NCBI GenBank assembly: GCA_030066595.1 | Contig: JASJBI010000037.1 | Coordinates: forward strand, 33,246-97,245 | Direction: 5' to 3' | Source of the DNA: Alphaproteobacteria bacterium | GTDB lineage: Bacteria; Pseudomonadota; Alphaproteobacteria; JAJFFI01 | DNA length: 64,000 bases | In this document: positions 62,654-64,000 of the stretch, piece after piece | Position numbering within the stretch: the stretch's first letter is position 1 | Layout: every line of letters begins with the position of its first letter | Notes under the pieces: model-generated | Told to the model about the DNA's origin: nothing | The model's database searches: none | What the model saw: only the letters and a program-made list of their open reading frames with translations | Program-made: the position numbers and the translations under genes

Positions 62654-62849
62654 GACCAGGAACCAGACGGCGCGATTGCCCGGACCTCCCCGGCGCAGGC
62701 TCTTGCGGCCGTTTCCGCCCCTACGCGGCCTGATTCGGCGGCGAACGCGCCCGTCCCCGGCCCTCACGTCTTAGCGAATTGTCCACCATAACGCCGCAGA
62801 CTGGGGCGCACGGACCCACGGCAAGGCCCATCGGGCACGGGGCGAGCAG

Positions 62850-63260
62850 ATGGTGGCAGACGACAAGGCGATGACCCTGGCGCCGGAGCGCACCAGGATG
62901 GTCTGTGTTCTCCTCCTGGGCCTCGCCTTGGGCGCCCTCGTCTGGGCGCTGTCCGGTCCGATCACGGGCACGTCCGACGCGTTCGAGGCGCCGAACCACT
63001 ACTACCGGATCGCGATGTTTGCCGCCGGCATCCTGGCCGCCCTGCCAGCGCCCCGCTACTGGTGGCTCGCGGTCGTCGCCATCTTCCTAGGTGAGCGGGC
63101 CTACACCTTCGCCGTGCTGGCCGAGGAATTTCAGCTCTGGCTCCTGGGCACGATCGTGATCAACTTTCTCGTTCTCACCTGGCTGCCCGCGGCCGCCGGC
63201 GCGCTGGGCACCTTTCTGGTCGCCAAGGCCGTACGGCGGCGAAAGCAGAGCGTCTCCTGA
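62850..63260 (+). CDS. unrecognised small membrane protein
   Basis: A 136-residue protein with four predicted membrane helices (about residues 17-37, 51-68, 70-88, 96-122) and a basic C-terminus (KAVRRRKQSVS). I do not recognise the family. It stands alone between two genes of unknown function. The ATG at 62850 is the first of the frame. Confidence 0.55.
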   Translation: MVADDKAMTLAPERTRMVCVLLLGLALGALVWALSGPITGTSDAFEAPNHYYRIAMFAAGILAALPAPRYWWLAVVAIFLGERAYTFAVLAEEFQLWLLGTIVINFLVLTWLPAAAGALGTFLVAKAVRRRKQSVS

Positions 63261-63321
63261 ACCGCGAAAGGACATGGCCGGGGTTCATGAGTCACCGCGC
63301 ATGAGCCGTACATGACCACTG

Positions 63322-63726
63322 TTATTCACTGGTTTCAGCAAGTTTTTCGAGTGCAGACTCGGGATCCCGAAAGATCATTGCTTCAATCTTAACAGCCTTT
63401 TTCTCGGAGATTGCCCCAGTCTGAAGCTGGAGTCGCACAACCCGATGCCCGAGCGCAGCGGCGCGGTGCCGGGTGGCATGGTTGCTGAAGTTCCAAAACT
63501 GGTTGATCGCAGAACCCACGGCAGCGACGATACCCAGGAGAATGATGACCTCCGGAGCCTTTACGAAAGTGCCCTCCGACGCTGGGGTGCCGGAGAACGT
63601 TGTCAGGGCGCCCGCAATCGCGACCGCTATCATGGTGAGCCACTGCGCTCTGGTATTCAGCCGAAGACGTTGCCAATGCCACGTCTCCGCTTCCTCGATT
63701 TTGTTGAGAACCGTTTTCTCGTTCAT
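63322..63726 (-). CDS. small two-helix membrane protein, SLATT/DUF4231-like layout
   Basis: A 134-residue protein: an amphipathic helix (NKIEEAETWHWQRLRLNTRAQ), two membrane helices (about residues 32-50 and 62-82), and a helical cytoplasmic tail (FSNHATRHRAAALGHRVVRLQ). The arrangement is like SLATT-type 2TM domains of nucleotide-signalling effector proteins, but length and sequence do not prove it. GGAGG six bases before the ATG at 63726 fixes the start. Confidence 0.5.
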   Translation of the reverse strand: MNEKTVLNKIEEAETWHWQRLRLNTRAQWLTMIAVAIAGALTTFSGTPASEGTFVKAPEVIILLGIVAAVGSAINQFWNFSNHATRHRAAALGHRVVRLQLQTGAISEKKAVKIEAMIFRDPESALEKLAETSE

Positions 63727-63958
63727 CAGGCGCCTCCATTTCACGGGCGCGTGTGAATGAACCTTTCGCGACCGCCGATGCAGCAGCCGTCGCCGACCCG
63801 AGCATAGGACCCCAGGCGATCACCTGGCTATGAGATTCCCCACAGCGTGCAACAGTGTTGTGGCGTCACGCCCAAAAAAGAAAATCGAACCCAGTGACGG
63901 CGATCACTGCGCCGCGGCCGCTGAGCCTTTAGTCTCGCCCACAATCGGGAGAGATAGG

Positions 63959-64000
63959 ATGACTGACGCAAACGAAATGGTGTTGAAGGTTACGGAAATC
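63959..64000 (+). CDS. start of a gene cut by the window end
   Basis: An ATG after GGGAGAGATAGG opens a frame encoding MTDANEMVLKVTEI, which runs to the end of the sequence. Too short to identify. The 230-bp region before it (63727-63958) contains no other gene and probably its promoter. Confidence 0.5.
   Translation, partial: MTDANEMVLKVTEI

Overview
The window is GC-rich bacterial DNA from an alphaproteobacterium, most likely of the Rhodospirillales type. The supporting evidence is a cpdR-like response regulator beside an N-formylglutamate amidohydrolase gene, a probable alpha-r8/MmgR-type small RNA, and the run rpmE / ABC exporter / MotA-OmpA pair / inositol monophosphatase / efp / thiE / archaeal-type class I aldolase. 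This taxonomic placement is inference; there is no rRNA here. The DNA looks chromosomal and is almost fully coding. I saw no CRISPR array, prophage or complete insertion sequence.

Left part (0-14.3 kb): two small envelope proteins, a complete MCE/Mla-type lipid transport operon on the minus strand (ATPase, STAS-permease, MCE protein, lipoprotein), then two tandem adaptor + RND pump pairs that are duplicates including their upstream region.

14.3-31.3 kb: an accessory catabolic region. It holds a three-domain FAD/2Fe-2S oxidoreductase with a 50-residue dehydrogenase remnant in front, two SDRs, an old yellow enzyme, a DapA-type lyase, a DAO-type flavoprotein, a polar amino acid ABC transporter, a GntR/FCD regulator, divergent GcvPA/GcvPB-like PLP subunits without GcvT or GcvH, an AcoX-like ATP-NAD kinase and an aldo/keto reductase-RidA fusion. 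Three sites with the same architecture (two GT-NN-AC boxes 11 bp apart) lie in front of the transporter, the GcvP-like operon and the DapA/DAO divergent pair. I read this as one regulon for an unidentified amine or amino acid. It is the best candidate in the window for an undescribed system.

31.3-41.4 kb: tRNA-Val, cpdR, N-formylglutamate amidohydrolase, GNAT, a small RNA with promoter and terminator on the minus strand, a lytic transglycosylase-like protein, an agmatinase-family ureohydrolase, and a second MCE operon whose permease and ATPase genes are split by a 267-bp MITE-like element inserted exactly at the permease stop codon. An SMR transporter and two small secreted proteins follow.

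41.5-45.1 kb: a cassette of two surface-polysaccharide-type genes (SGNH hydrolase, O-antigen ligase family) bounded and split by three copies of a repeat.

45.2-64 kb: sulfite dehydrogenase (SoxC-like) with a diheme cytochrome, rpmE, a LysE exporter, glutathionyl-hydroquinone reductase with a divergent LysR regulator, an ABC exporter, a DOPA-dioxygenase-family gene that lacks a normal start codon, a serine hydrolase, a MotA/OmpA-like energised envelope module, the suhB-efp-thiE-fba group, and at the end several unrecognised small membrane proteins and a gene cut by the window edge.
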